A DNA stretch of 64,000 nt from Paractinoplanes rishiriensis (lineage in GTDB: Bacteria > Actinomycetota > Actinomycetes > Mycobacteriales > Micromonosporaceae), in assembly GCF_016862375.1 (NCBI RefSeq), contig NZ_BOMV01000021.1, positions 62,001 to 126,000 of the forward strand. Direction: 5' to 3'. Made by a program: the position numbers and the translations under genes. The notes beneath the pieces were generated by a model. The model did no database searches, was not told the DNA's origin, and saw nothing but the letters and a program-made list of their open reading frames with translations. Positions 25,627-34,536 of the stretch are shown piece by piece (position 1 is the stretch's first letter; every line of letters starts with the position of its first letter).

Positions 25627-27480
25627 TTAGAGGTAATGCCGCTGGTCACGCTTGGCGGCCTGGTAGTGCGCGCGGGCCGCCTGCGTGGTCGCGAGGGAGG
25701 AGACCGCCGCCACCGGCACGTCCCACCACGACTCGGAGGACGGCACCGGCGAGTACGGATCGGTTTCGATGTGCACGACGGTGAGCCGGTCCGCCTCGCG
25801 GGCCCGCTTGAGCCCGTCCGCCAGATCGGCGATGGTGCGGCAGCGGATCACCGCGGCGCCCAGGCTTTCCGCGTTCGCCGCGAGATCCACCGGCAGGTTG
25901 CCGCCGTCGTAGTCGTCGCCCGGGCCGCGGAACCGGTAGCTGGTGCCGAACCGCTGCGAGCCCAGCGACTCGGAGAGCGCCCCGATCGAGGCGAAGCCGT
26001 GATTCTGCACCAGCACCACGATCAGCTTGGTGCCGTCGGCCACCGCGGTGACGATCTCCTGCGCCATCATCAGGTACGAACCGTCGCCGACCAGGGCGAA
26101 CACCTCGCGGCTCGGGTCGGCCATCCGGATGCCGAGCGCGCCGGCGATCTCGAAGCCCATGCAGGAGTAGCCGTACTCCACGTGGTACTGCTTGCGGTCC
26201 CGGGCCCGCCAGAGCAGTTGCAGGTCGCCGGGCATGCTGCCGGCCGCCTGCACCACCACGTCGCGTGCTCCGCACGCTTCGTTGACCACCCCGATCACCT
26301 CGGCCTGGCTGGGCAGGGGTCCATGTCCTTGGCGGTACGCGGAATCGACCGTCGCCTGCCAGCTCGCCACGTCCGGGCCGTACTCGCCGGCGTACCGGTA
26401 GCCGTCCAGCGCGGCGCGCAGCGCGTCGAGCCCGGCTCGGGCATCGGCGACGACCGGGAACGCCGCCTGCTTGGCCGCGTCGAACGACGCCACGTTGAGG
26501 TTGACGAACCGCACGTCCGGGTGGGCGAACGCGGTCCGCGACGCGGTGGTGAAGTCGCTGTACCGGGTGCCGACGCCGATGATCACGTCGGCCTCGCGGG
26601 CCAGCCGGTTGGCCACCGGGTTGCCGGTCGAGCCGACCCCGCCGACCGCGTTCGGGTGGTCCCAGGCCAGGGCGCCCTTGCCGGCCTGGGTGTCGGCCAC
26701 CGGGATGCCGGTGGCCCGGGCGAACCGGTCCAGTTCGGCCGACGCGTCGGAGTAGATCGCGCCGCCGCCGGCGATCAGCAGCGGCCGCCGGCTGTCCCGG
26801 ATCACCGCGGCGGCGCGCTCCACGAAGGCCGGCTCGGGCACCGGGCGGGCCACGTGCCACACCCGCTTCGCGAACAGTTCCTCCGCGAAGTCGTACGCCT
26901 CGGCCTGCACGTCCTGCGGCAGGCAGATGGTCACGGCGCCGGTCTCCGCCGGGTCGGTCAGCACCCGCATGGCACCGAGCAGCGCGGCCGGCAGCTGCTC
27001 GGGCCGCCACACCCGGTCGAAGAACCGGGACAGCGGCCGGAACGCGTCGTTCACCGACACGTCGTACGAGCGCGGATCCTCCAGTTCCTGGAGCACCGGC
27101 GCGGCCACCCGGGTGGCGAAGACGTCGGACGGCAGCAACAGCACCGGCAGCCGGTTCACGGTGGCCAGCGCGGCGCCGGTCAGCATGTTGGTCGAGCCCG
27201 GCCCGATCGACGCGGTGCACGCCATGGTGGACAGCCGGTCGCGCATCCGGGCGAAACCGGTCGCCGCGTGCACCATCGCCTGCTCGTTCCGGGCCAGGTG
27301 ATAGGGCAGATCCGCTTCGCCGGTGCGCTGCGCCTGCAACAGCGCCTGCCCGATCCCGGCGACGTTGCCGTGGCCGAAGATGCCGAAGCAGCCGGCGATC
27401 GTGCGCTGCTCCACCCCGTCCCGTTCGGTCCACTGGTTGGCCAGGAACCGCACCACGGCCTGACCCACGGTGAGTCTCAC
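25627..27480 (-). CDS. iolD: 3D-(3,5/4)-trihydroxycyclohexane-1,2-dione hydrolase
   Basis: The GTG at 27480 overlaps the iolB stop and gives about 617 residues, normal for IolD. It is a thiamine-diphosphate enzyme: GIFGHGNVAGIGQAL and YHLARNEQAMVHAA in the N-terminal domain, GDGSYLMM followed about 25 residues later by QNHG (cofactor motif), and a C-terminal HIETDPYSPVP. It opens the ring of the dehydrated inosose to 5-deoxyglucuronate. Confidence 0.93.
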   Translation of the reverse strand: MRLTVGQAVVRFLANQWTERDGVEQRTIAGCFGIFGHGNVAGIGQALLQAQRTGEADLPYHLARNEQAMVHAATGFARMRDRLSTMACTASIGPGSTNMLTGAALATVNRLPVLLLPSDVFATRVAAPVLQELEDPRSYDVSVNDAFRPLSRFFDRVWRPEQLPAALLGAMRVLTDPAETGAVTICLPQDVQAEAYDFAEELFAKRVWHVARPVPEPAFVERAAAVIRDSRRPLLIAGGGAIYSDASAELDRFARATGIPVADTQAGKGALAWDHPNAVGGVGSTGNPVANRLAREADVIIGVGTRYSDFTTASRTAFAHPDVRFVNLNVASFDAAKQAAFPVVADARAGLDALRAALDGYRYAGEYGPDVASWQATVDSAYRQGHGPLPSQAEVIGVVNEACGARDVVVQAAGSMPGDLQLLWRARDRKQYHVEYGYSCMGFEIAGALGIRMADPSREVFALVGDGSYLMMAQEIVTAVADGTKLIVVLVQNHGFASIGALSESLGSQRFGTSYRFRGPGDDYDGGNLPVDLAANAESLGAAVIRCRTIADLADGLKRAREADRLTVVHIETDPYSPVPSSESWWDVPVAAVSSLATTQAARAHYQAAKRDQRHYL

Positions 27481-28370
27481 GAACGCGTCCTTTCCTTGAC
27501 GGTGGTCAGCGGCAGCCGGGAGTCGACCGGAACGCCGGTCCAGGAGGCGCGCACCCAGCCGTGCGCCGGGTCGTCGCGGACCAGCCACTCGCGGGCGCCC
27601 GGGCCGGCCATGACGTTGAGGTAGTAGAGGTCGTAGCCGGGCGCGGCCATCGAGGGCCCGTGCCAGCCGTACGGGATCAGCACCACGTCGCCGGTGCGCA
27701 CCTCGGCGCACACGTCGATCGGGCGGTCCTCGTGCCCGTACACCCGCTGGAAACCGCACCCGGCACTGCCCGACGGCGACGGCGCCACCTCGAAGTAGTA
27801 GATCTCCTCGAGGCAGGACTCGCCGGCCGCGTGCTCGTCGTGCTTGTGCGGCGGGTACGACGACCAGTTGCCGCCCGGGGTGAGCACCTCGCAGGCGATC
27901 AGCCGGTCCGCCTCGAACGACTCCGGCGTGCAGAAGTTGTTGACCTGGCGGCTCGCCTGACCGGCGCCGCGCATCTCGACCGGCACGTCGTCGGCCGGCC
28001 CGTAGCGGAACGGCAGCCGGTGGCCGGCCCGGGCCGAGGGCAGCGCGAACCGCCCGCCGTTGGGCGCCCGCACGGTCACCGCCGAGTCCCGCGGCAGGTA
28101 TGCGAAATCGGTCACCCGGGAGAACACCGAGCGCCGCCCGGTCAGCGTGACCCGCTCGTCGTCGCAGGTCACGTCGCAGCTACCGGACAGCGGCAGCACC
28201 AGCATCTCGTCGTCGCCGGTGACGAACCGGGCCCGGGCGCCGACCGGCAGTTCGAGGATCCGCAGCCCGCTGAACCCCCAGCCGGCGTTCTCCGGGGTGA
28301 CCACGGCGTCGAACGGCCGCTGCGCGGTGCTGCCCCGGCGCATCAACGGGTTGACCCGGGCGTACGTCAT
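27477..28370 (-). CDS. iolB: 5-deoxy-glucuronate isomerase
   Basis: The protein of 297 residues is a double cupin. The metal site is visible in GGNWSSYPPHKHDEH and ESCLEEIYYFE (about residues 170-195). The C-terminal YGWHGPSMAAPGYDLYYLNVMAGP is typical of IolB. It converts 5-deoxyglucuronate to 5-dehydro-2-deoxygluconate. Both ends overlap neighbours by four bases. Confidence 0.95.
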   Translation of the reverse strand: MTYARVNPLMRRGSTAQRPFDAVVTPENAGWGFSGLRILELPVGARARFVTGDDEMLVLPLSGSCDVTCDDERVTLTGRRSVFSRVTDFAYLPRDSAVTVRAPNGGRFALPSARAGHRLPFRYGPADDVPVEMRGAGQASRQVNNFCTPESFEADRLIACEVLTPGGNWSSYPPHKHDEHAAGESCLEEIYYFEVAPSPSGSAGCGFQRVYGHEDRPIDVCAEVRTGDVVLIPYGWHGPSMAAPGYDLYYLNVMAGPGAREWLVRDDPAHGWVRASWTGVPVDSRLPLTTVKERTRS

Positions 28371-29236
28371 AGGAGTTCCACCGCCCGGTCCACCGCGTCG
28401 GCCACCGTGCCGGACGGCGGATAGAGCAGCGACCGCCCGATCACCAGCCCCTGCACGGTGGGCAGTTGCAGGGCTCGGCCCCACCGGGTGTAGGCGGCGT
28501 CCGCGTCGTCGGCCACCTCGCCGCCCAGGATCAGCGCCGGCAGCGTGGTCGCCGCCATGACCCGGTCCATGTCCCGCACCACCGGCACCTTCAGCCAGGT
28601 GTACGCCGAGGTGGCGCCGAGCCCGGCGGCCACCGTCGTGGCCCGGATCATCGCCTCGGCGGTCAGGTCGTTGCGGACCCGGCCGTCCACCCGGTGCGAG
28701 ATGAACGGCTCCACCATGGCCATCCGGCGCCGGGCGGCCAGCGCCGAGACCGCGGTGCCGCAGGATTCCAGGGTGGACACCGTGCCCGGGTCGTCCGGGT
28801 CGATCCGCAGCAGCATCTTGCCGCCCTCGTAGCCGGCCGCCGCGATGCTGTCCGCGTCGTACGCGGTGAACCGGTCGTCCATCTCGAACGCGGTGCCGGC
28901 CAGCCCGCCGCGGTTCATCGAGCCGATCACCACCTTGTCGTCCATCGCGCCGAGCAGCAGCAGGTCCTCGAGGATGTCCGGGGTGCCGAGCACGCCGTTG
29001 ACCCCGGGCCGGGCCAGCGCGGTGCGGATCCGGTCGAGCAGTTCCGCCCGGTTCGCCATGGCCAGCGCGTCGGCGCCGGCCCGCAGCGCACCCCGGGCCG
29101 GGTGGTCGGCCGCGATGATCATCATTCGGCCGTGCGGGCCGAACAGCGACTTGGGCCGGCGCCGGCCGGCCGCCGCGGCCGCGATCGCGTCCGGCCGGCG
29201 GGTGCGGGCGTCGAGCAGGTCGGCCAGGTCACGCAT
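28367..29236 (-). CDS. Class I aldolase-like protein of the inositol operon (Cgl0159 type)
   Basis: The 289-residue TIM barrel starts MRDLADLLDARTRRP and contains MMIIAADHPARGAL, VVIGSMNRGGLAGT, LLRIDPDD and YTWLKVPVV with a central Lys of the LacD/DeoC kind. Relatives occur in actinobacterial iol clusters, where they probably cleave 5-dehydro-2-deoxygluconate 6-phosphate in place of IolJ. This step is inferred from position: no other aldolase is present. Confidence 0.8.
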   Translation of the reverse strand: MRDLADLLDARTRRPDAIAAAAAGRRRPKSLFGPHGRMMIIAADHPARGALRAGADALAMANRAELLDRIRTALARPGVNGVLGTPDILEDLLLLGAMDDKVVIGSMNRGGLAGTAFEMDDRFTAYDADSIAAAGYEGGKMLLRIDPDDPGTVSTLESCGTAVSALAARRRMAMVEPFISHRVDGRVRNDLTAEAMIRATTVAAGLGATSAYTWLKVPVVRDMDRVMAATTLPALILGGEVADDADAAYTRWGRALQLPTVQGLVIGRSLLYPPSGTVADAVDRAVELL

Positions 29237-30179
29237 GGGTCGCCTCCGCCAGCAGTTCGCGTACCTCGGACTCGGTGGGCATCGCGTCCGCACAGGACAG
29301 TCGCGAGGCGACGATGGCTCCGGCGGCGTTGGCGAAGCCCATCGTCGCCCCGAGTTCCCAGCCGGACAGCAGGCCGTGGCACAGGGCTCCGCCGAACGCG
29401 TCGCCGGCGCCCAGCCCGTTCACCACCTCGACCGGGACCGGCGGCACCTCCACCCGCTCCGTGCGGGTGGCGGCCAGCACGCCCTTGGGCCCCTGCTTGA
29501 TCACGGCCAGCTCGATGCCGGCGTCGTGCAGGGCGGCGGCGGCCTGCTCCGGGTCGCGCCGGCCCACCGCGGTGTCCGCCTCGTCGAGGTTGCCGACCGC
29601 CACAGTCGCGTACGGGAGCGCCTCGGCGTACCAGCGCCGGGCCTCCTCGCGGCCCGGCCAGAACATCGGCCGGTAGTCGAGGTCGAAGACCGTGGTCGCG
29701 GCCCGGTCGCGTACCCGCAAAGCGGCAAGAGTCGCGGAGCGCGACGGTTCCTGCGACAGGCCGGTCCCGGTCACCCAGAAGATCTCGGCGGCCCGGATCG
29801 CGTCCAGGTCCAGGTCAGACTCGTGAATCTCGAGGTCGGGGGCCTTGGGGAAGCGGTAGAAGTAGAGCGGGAAGTCGTCGGGCGGGAAGATCTCGCAGAA
29901 CGTGACCGGCGTCGGCAGCGCCGGCACCGGGGTGACCAGGCGGTCGTCCACGCCGAACCCGCGGAGCGCGTCGTGCAGGAACGCGCCGAAGGGGTCGTCG
30001 CCGGTCCGGCTCAGCAGGGCGGACCGGCGGCCGTAGCGGGCGGCCGCCACCGCCACGTTGGCCGCGCTGCCACCGAGGAACTTGGCGAAGGTCTGCACCT
30101 CGCGCAACGACACGCCGACCTGTTGTGGATACAGGTCGACGCCCAGGCGTCCCATCGTCAATACCTCGTCCGCAGGCAT
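29229..30179 (-). CDS. iolC: 5-dehydro-2-deoxygluconokinase
   Basis: The ATG at 30179 has AGGAGAGG upstream. The 316-residue PfkB-family kinase has LGGSAANVAVAAARYG near residue 35 and the catalytic NGLGAGDAFGGAL near 245. MGRLGVDLYPQQVGV at the start is typical of IolC. It phosphorylates 5-dehydro-2-deoxygluconate. It is the first gene of the operon and its stop overlaps the aldolase gene by eight bases. Confidence 0.93.
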   Translation of the reverse strand: MPADEVLTMGRLGVDLYPQQVGVSLREVQTFAKFLGGSAANVAVAAARYGRRSALLSRTGDDPFGAFLHDALRGFGVDDRLVTPVPALPTPVTFCEIFPPDDFPLYFYRFPKAPDLEIHESDLDLDAIRAAEIFWVTGTGLSQEPSRSATLAALRVRDRAATTVFDLDYRPMFWPGREEARRWYAEALPYATVAVGNLDEADTAVGRRDPEQAAAALHDAGIELAVIKQGPKGVLAATRTERVEVPPVPVEVVNGLGAGDAFGGALCHGLLSGWELGATMGFANAAGAIVASRLSCADAMPTESEVRELLAEATHA

Positions 30180-30284
30180 GCTGATGCCTCTCCTGGTGCT
30201 CGAAGGCGAGCGCGGGTCACGGCGCGGTGAAAAGAAGCTGTAGCCACCGGTAATCGTCCGGCGACGCTATGTTGGCTGCCCTCG

Positions 30285-30313
30285 ATGTAATAACGTGAGG
30301 GCTCTTACGTCAA
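30285..30313 (-). promoter_or_regulatory. Candidate sigma70-type promoter of the iol operon
   Basis: On the minus strand TTGACG (30313-30308) and TTACAT (30290-30285) are separated by exactly 17 bp, close to consensus and about 105 bp upstream of iolC. The IolR-like palindrome lies directly upstream of the -35 element. Confidence 0.6.
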
Positions 30314-30316
30314 TAC

Positions 30317-30330
30317 TTTGTCCTGACAAA
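30317..30330. promoter_or_regulatory. Candidate IolR operator
   Basis: TTTGTC and GACAAA form a perfect 6-bp inverted repeat around CT. The inner TGTCCTGACA fits the IolR motif KGWCHTRACA described for Corynebacterium glutamicum, as I remember it. It sits between the divergent iolC and GntR-regulator genes, 25 bp from the latter's GTG. Confidence 0.65.
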
Positions 30331-30354
30331 CTCAAATACTCGGGGGGACCCGTC

Positions 30355-31119
30355 GTGACGTCGGATGTGTCCGCACAGCGCAACCCGGTAGGCCCGGTCG
30401 AAGTCGACCGGACCAGCCCGGTGCCGCTGTATTACCAGGTGGCAACGCGTCTGCAGGAGCTGATCGAGAAGGGCGAGATCGGGGTCGGCGCCCGCATCGA
30501 GAACGAGGTCGATCTTGCCGAGCGCCTCGGTGTGTCCCGCCCCACCACCCGCCGGGCGATCCAGTATCTGGTCGAACGCGGCATGCTGGTGCGCAAACGC
30601 GGGGTGGGCACGCAGGTGGTGCATCCCAAGGTCCGTCGTCCGGTCGAGCTTTCCAGCCTGTACGACGACCTGGTCGCCGGCGACAAGGAGCCGCGCACCG
30701 AGGTGCTGGAGTTGACGGTGGTGCCGGCGTCCGCGGAGATCGCGGCGGCGCTCGAACTGCCGCCCGGCACCGAGGTCACCTGGATCGAGCGGCTGCGCTA
30801 CGCCGGCGGCGAACCGCTGGCCCTGATGCACAACGCGATCCCGCTGGACGTGCTGCGGCTCCGCCGGGAGGATCTCGCCGAGCGCGGCCTGTACGAGTTG
30901 CTGCGCCGGGCCGGCCACATCCCGCGGATCGCGACCCAGCTGATCGGCGCCCGGTCGGCAAACGCAGCGGAGGCCCGCACGCTGGGCGAGAAGCGCGGGG
31001 CCTCACTGCTCACGATGACCCGGACGGCGTGGGACGCGGGCGGCCGGGCCCTGGAATACGGCAGTCACCTGTACCGGGCCAGCCGGTACAGCTTCGAGCT
31101 CAACCTGTCGGCCGGGTGA
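30355..31119 (+). CDS. GntR/HutC-family regulator of the inositol operon (IolR-like)
   Basis: The GTG at 30355 has GGGGGGA about 7 nt upstream and fits the family start better than the upstream GTG at 30295. The 254-residue protein has a winged HTH at about 20-85 (VPLYYQVATRLQELIEKG, AERLGVSRPTTRRAIQYLVERGMLVRKRGVGTQV) and a UTRA/HutC effector domain after it. Its divergent position next to iolC and the operator make it the likely iol repressor, released by an inositol intermediate. Its 3' end overlaps the convergent gene by 20 bp. Confidence 0.9.
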   Translation: MTSDVSAQRNPVGPVEVDRTSPVPLYYQVATRLQELIEKGEIGVGARIENEVDLAERLGVSRPTTRRAIQYLVERGMLVRKRGVGTQVVHPKVRRPVELSSLYDDLVAGDKEPRTEVLELTVVPASAEIAAALELPPGTEVTWIERLRYAGGEPLALMHNAIPLDVLRLRREDLAERGLYELLRRAGHIPRIATQLIGARSANAAEARTLGEKRGASLLTMTRTAWDAGGRALEYGSHLYRASRYSFELNLSAG

Positions 31120-32095
31120 TCCCCACGGCCTGATACTCGGTGTCCGGGGTGACCTCGGTGCCGAACCGGGCGTTCGGCAGGTAGAGCAGGTCACCGCTCG
31201 CGGCCACGGTGGTCGGCACGTCGAAGCGCGCGTCGGTCACCCGGTCGACGACCTCGGCCTGGCTGCCGGTCTCGTCGATGGTCAGCACCGCGACGGTGTT
31301 GAGCCGGTTCTGCACGGCGAACAGCGTGTTCCCCTCGACCAGCAGCCCGTCGCCGTTGGTGAGCAGGGTGTCCCCGTCCGCCGACTCGACCGCGGTCTGC
31401 GCGGTCACCCCGGTCGCCGCGTCCACGGTGAACAGCAGCCCGGTGCCGGTCTGCACGATCAGCAGCGTCTCGCCGTCCGGTGCCAGCGCGATCCCGTTCG
31501 CGTTGATCCCCTCGCCGTACACGATGTCGCCGGTCAGCGCGATCTGTTCGGCTGCCGCCGGCAGCGCGCCGTCGGCCCCGATCGGCAGGTGGTACAGCAC
31601 CGGGTTGGTGGAGTCGGTGAAGAACGCCCCGGCCGGCGTCAGCACCACGTCGTTGACGAAGCTCGCCGCCTCGGTGGCCAGCGTGTACTCCTCGAGGACC
31701 GCCCCGGTCGCGGTGTCGATCACCCGGGCGTCACCGGCCCGCCCACCGGCCACGAACAGCCGGCCCTGGTCGTCCAGCTTCATCCCCACCGACGGCGTCC
31801 CGGGTGCCTCGCCGATCACCTCGCCCTCGCCGGTGACCAGGTCGGCCTTGAAGATCGCCCCGTCCGCCAGCGATCCGAAGAACGCCACCGGCTCGGCCCC
31901 GATCGCAATGCCCTCCGGCTGGAACCCGTTGGGCAGCGCAATGTCGGCGAGCAACGCCGGCGCGGGCGTCTCTGGCACCTCGGTTCCGGTGCCGGCGGCC
32001 GAGATTCCGGCAAACGCGAGCGCGGCGGCCACCGCGGCCCCGCCACCCACCACACCAAGGATCTTCCGGGTACGTCGTCGCGCCAGATTCGCCAT
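31100..32095 (-). CDS. Exported beta-propeller protein (SMP-30/gluconolactonase-like)
   Basis: The 331-residue product has an N-terminal twin-Arg-like start and a hydrophobic signal segment (about 10-35), then six or so blade repeats such as PNGFQPEGIAIG, GMKLDDQGRLFVAGG, NDVVLTPAGAFFTDS and NGIALAPDGETLLIVQTGTG. Lactonase activity is possible but metal ligands are not secure by eye. It is convergent with the IolR-like gene, so its link to inositol is only positional. Confidence 0.78.
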   Translation of the reverse strand: MANLARRRTRKILGVVGGGAAVAAALAFAGISAAGTGTEVPETPAPALLADIALPNGFQPEGIAIGAEPVAFFGSLADGAIFKADLVTGEGEVIGEAPGTPSVGMKLDDQGRLFVAGGRAGDARVIDTATGAVLEEYTLATEAASFVNDVVLTPAGAFFTDSTNPVLYHLPIGADGALPAAAEQIALTGDIVYGEGINANGIALAPDGETLLIVQTGTGLLFTVDAATGVTAQTAVESADGDTLLTNGDGLLVEGNTLFAVQNRLNTVAVLTIDETGSQAEVVDRVTDARFDVPTTVAASGDLLYLPNARFGTEVTPDTEYQAVGITRPTG

Positions 32096-32150
32096 GCCGC
32101 CTGGTACGGACCCGGCAACCGGGACAGTTCAATCGACCCGGATAAATCGC

Positions 32151-32435
32151 CTACGGTTCCTCGACAGAGCCGATGCGGTACTTGCGGACGTCGGCGGACG
32201 TGAGCGGGGGCAGGTCGAGGTCCGGGCCGCCCGACTCCCGGAAACGCAGCAGGTCCTCGTCGGACTCCCAGCGCTCGTACACGTTGATCCGGGCCGGGTC
32301 GAGCGGGTCGGGTGCCTGGACGAAGTCGAGACAGCCCGGCGCCTGGCGGGCCGTGCGGCTCACGTCGCGGACCGCGTCCAGGTAGCGGTCACGGTCGGCC
32401 GGGTCGACGTGCAGTGCACCGGCGATGATGAGCAA
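32151..32435 (-). CDS. ABM-family (antibiotic biosynthesis monooxygenase-like) protein
   Basis: A TTG start at 32435 with GAAGGGGG upstream gives 94 residues beginning LLIIAGALHVDPADRDRYLDAVRDV, the ferredoxin-like ABM fold. CLDFVQAPDPLDPARINVYERWES and a C-terminal YRIGSVEEP complete it. An ATG at 32486 would add an unconserved leader. Such small dimers act as quinone or heme-type monooxygenases. Confidence 0.8.
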   Translation of the reverse strand: MLIIAGALHVDPADRDRYLDAVRDVSRTARQAPGCLDFVQAPDPLDPARINVYERWESDEDLLRFRESGGPDLDLPPLTSADVRKYRIGSVEEP

Positions 32436-32654
32436 AGCGGCCCCCTTCGGTGAAGCCGCATTCTCGCACGGGCCTGGATGATGCATTTCACAACTCGGGC
32501 GATACCACCGTGAACGAGTCAGACCCCCTCACGGTGACGGGCCGATGCCGTGACTCGCTGTGCATGAAAACTCCGACCGGCCGTGGTTGCGGCCGTTCCG
32601 ATCGATCAGCACGATCGTCGGCGCCAGACCGCAACGAGGAAGGACCGGCGTCGC

Positions 32655-34454
32655 GTGCAGTCACTCCCCTCCCTGACCGGCAGTGGACATCTCTCCATCC
32701 CGTCCCAGGCCGGCCCTTCCCAGACTGGCCCTTCCCAGACCGGCCCTTCCCAGACCGGCCATTCCCAGCTTGGCAGCGGGCCGCGCGAGGCCGCGACCGC
32801 CGACCTCAGCGGGCGGTGCGTGGGCAACTCGTACGTGCTGGTCTGCCCGGTCGGGCACGGCGCCACCGGCACGGTCTGGCGCGGGATCGACCGGTCGTCG
32901 GGTGCCTACGTCGCGGTGAAACTGCTGCACGAGGGGCTGTTGCGACAGCCCAAGCTGGTGATCCGGTTCGTGCAGGAGCGCACCATCCTGATGATGATGC
33001 GCCACGAGAACATCGTGGGGGTGCACGACCTGTTCAGCGTGGGTGGCTCGCTCGCGCTGGTGATGGATTATGTGGCCGGCGGCAGCCTGCGCACCCACCT
33101 CCAGTCCGCCGCGACCCTGCCGGCGGCCGAGGCGGCCCGGCTGCTCGCCCAGGTGGCCGCCGCCCTGGCGCAGGCGCACGAGTTGGGCGTGGTGCACCGC
33201 GACGTCAAGCCGGACAACATCCTGCTGCAGGAGGTGGACGGCCGGCACGAGGTCCGGCTCACCGACTTCGGCATCGCCCGGGTGCTGGACGCGGCCGGCC
33301 TCACCACCCCGAACGCCGTCGTCGGCACCCCGCACTACATGGCGCCGGAGGCGATCCACGGCGAGGCGGAGCCGGTCTCCGACGTCTACTCCGTGGGCAT
33401 CGTGCTCTACGAGCTGGTCACCGGGCATCCGCCGTACGCGGGTGAGCCGCTGGCCGTACTGCGCAGCCACGTCGAGGGGGTGGTGGACCGCCCGGGCGGC
33501 ATGCCGCAGCCGGTCTGGGAGGTGATCGCGTGGTGCCTCGACAAGGACCCGGCCCGGCGCCCGTCCGCGGCCGAGCTCGGCACCGCGATGCGCGACCTGT
33601 GCCGCCGGATGACCGGTGTGCCGGCGATGACCGCGATGACCGACACCGGCGAGGGCGGCTTCGGGCAGACCGCGCAGTTCGGCGGCCTGCCGCACCCGTC
33701 GTCGGGGCCGCGCCGGGCGGCACCGCGCCGGCCGCGCAACGGCGCCCGCTCCTGGCTGTGGCGCCGCCCCGGGATGATGGTCGCCCTGATCGCGGCCCTG
33801 GCCACCCTGTCCGGCGTGGGCGGATTCAACGCGTGGCAGCTGATCGGGGACGGCCCGGCCGGCACCGGCGCACCGGCCGGCCCGGCGGGGCAGACCCCGG
33901 TCACCGGGGTGGGCACCCGGCCGGCGTCCTCCGCCCCGGTCGCGGAAGCGCCGGCCGGCGCCGCGCCGTCGATGGCCGTCGCCGGGATCGGCGCGGAACT
34001 ACCGGCGGCGCCGAGCGGTGTCACGGCCGCGCCGGAGGCACCCGGCCGGGCAGCCACTCCGTCGGCCGGGCCGGAGCGCAACGGCGCCTCGGTGACGTTC
34101 GGTCCGTGGCGGTGCGGCGACGCGTACAGCTGGGATCTGGGTCATCCGGTTCTGGCCCGGCCCTGTCATGCGCTGGGTCCGCAGATCCGGGTGCTGGGCC
34201 AGATGGAGGCGGCGCCGGGGATCCAGGTCGACATCACGTTGTCCCTGCGCGACGTCGGTAGCAACGAGGTGGCGGCCGGTCCGTACGTCTGCAAGGGCGT
34301 GATGTTCACCGACTTCGCGCTCAAGCACAACTGCGGACCGGTCGACCTGGAGGCGCCGCGCGGCAGGCGCTATGCGGTGACCCAGAGCTGGCGGTACACC
34401 CAGCGGCCGCTGCTGCCCGGCGGCAGCGCCCGAGGCCCGGAATTCGACTGGTAG
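32655..34454 (+). CDS. Membrane Ser/Thr protein kinase with external C-terminal domain
   Basis: GTG 32655 has AGGAAGGA upstream. After a Ser/Pro-rich head with GPSQT repeats (about 20-40), the kinase domain spans about 52-310: VGHGATGTVW, VAVKLL, HRDVKPDNILL, DFGIA and MAPE are all present, so it should be active. A membrane helix at about 374-395 is followed by a Pro/Ala/Gly linker and a C-terminal domain with paired cysteines (WRCGDAY, RPCHALG, YVCKGV, HNCGPVD). The outside domain presumably senses a cell-wall or other external signal; it is not PASTA. It ends at a strong terminator. Confidence 0.92.
   Translation: MQSLPSLTGSGHLSIPSQAGPSQTGPSQTGPSQTGHSQLGSGPREAATADLSGRCVGNSYVLVCPVGHGATGTVWRGIDRSSGAYVAVKLLHEGLLRQPKLVIRFVQERTILMMMRHENIVGVHDLFSVGGSLALVMDYVAGGSLRTHLQSAATLPAAEAARLLAQVAAALAQAHELGVVHRDVKPDNILLQEVDGRHEVRLTDFGIARVLDAAGLTTPNAVVGTPHYMAPEAIHGEAEPVSDVYSVGIVLYELVTGHPPYAGEPLAVLRSHVEGVVDRPGGMPQPVWEVIAWCLDKDPARRPSAAELGTAMRDLCRRMTGVPAMTAMTDTGEGGFGQTAQFGGLPHPSSGPRRAAPRRPRNGARSWLWRRPGMMVALIAALATLSGVGGFNAWQLIGDGPAGTGAPAGPAGQTPVTGVGTRPASSAPVAEAPAGAAPSMAVAGIGAELPAAPSGVTAAPEAPGRAATPSAGPERNGASVTFGPWRCGDAYSWDLGHPVLARPCHALGPQIRVLGQMEAAPGIQVDITLSLRDVGSNEVAAGPYVCKGVMFTDFALKHNCGPVDLEAPRGRRYAVTQSWRYTQRPLLPGGSARGPEFDW
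32712..32771. repeat. 15-bp tandem repeats inside the kinase gene
   Basis: Four units of GGCCCTTCCCAGACC, three near-identical and one diverged, encode repeated GPSQT pentapeptides in the kinase head. Copy number is likely variable between strains. Confidence 0.85.
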
Positions 34455-34490
34455 CCGGAATCGACTGGTAGAACGGGCCTGGTGAAAGGG

Positions 34491-34531
34491 TGAAGGGAGG
34501 CGTCGCCGGACGGTGGCCACGCCTCCCTTCA
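34491..34531. terminator. Strong hairpin between convergent genes
   Basis: TGAAGGGAGGCGT and ACGCCTCCCTTCA pair perfectly over 13 bp around a 15-nt loop. It lies 36 bp after the kinase stop and just past the GNAT stop on the other strand, so it can serve both directions. Confidence 0.75.
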
Positions 34532-34536
34532 GGTGA

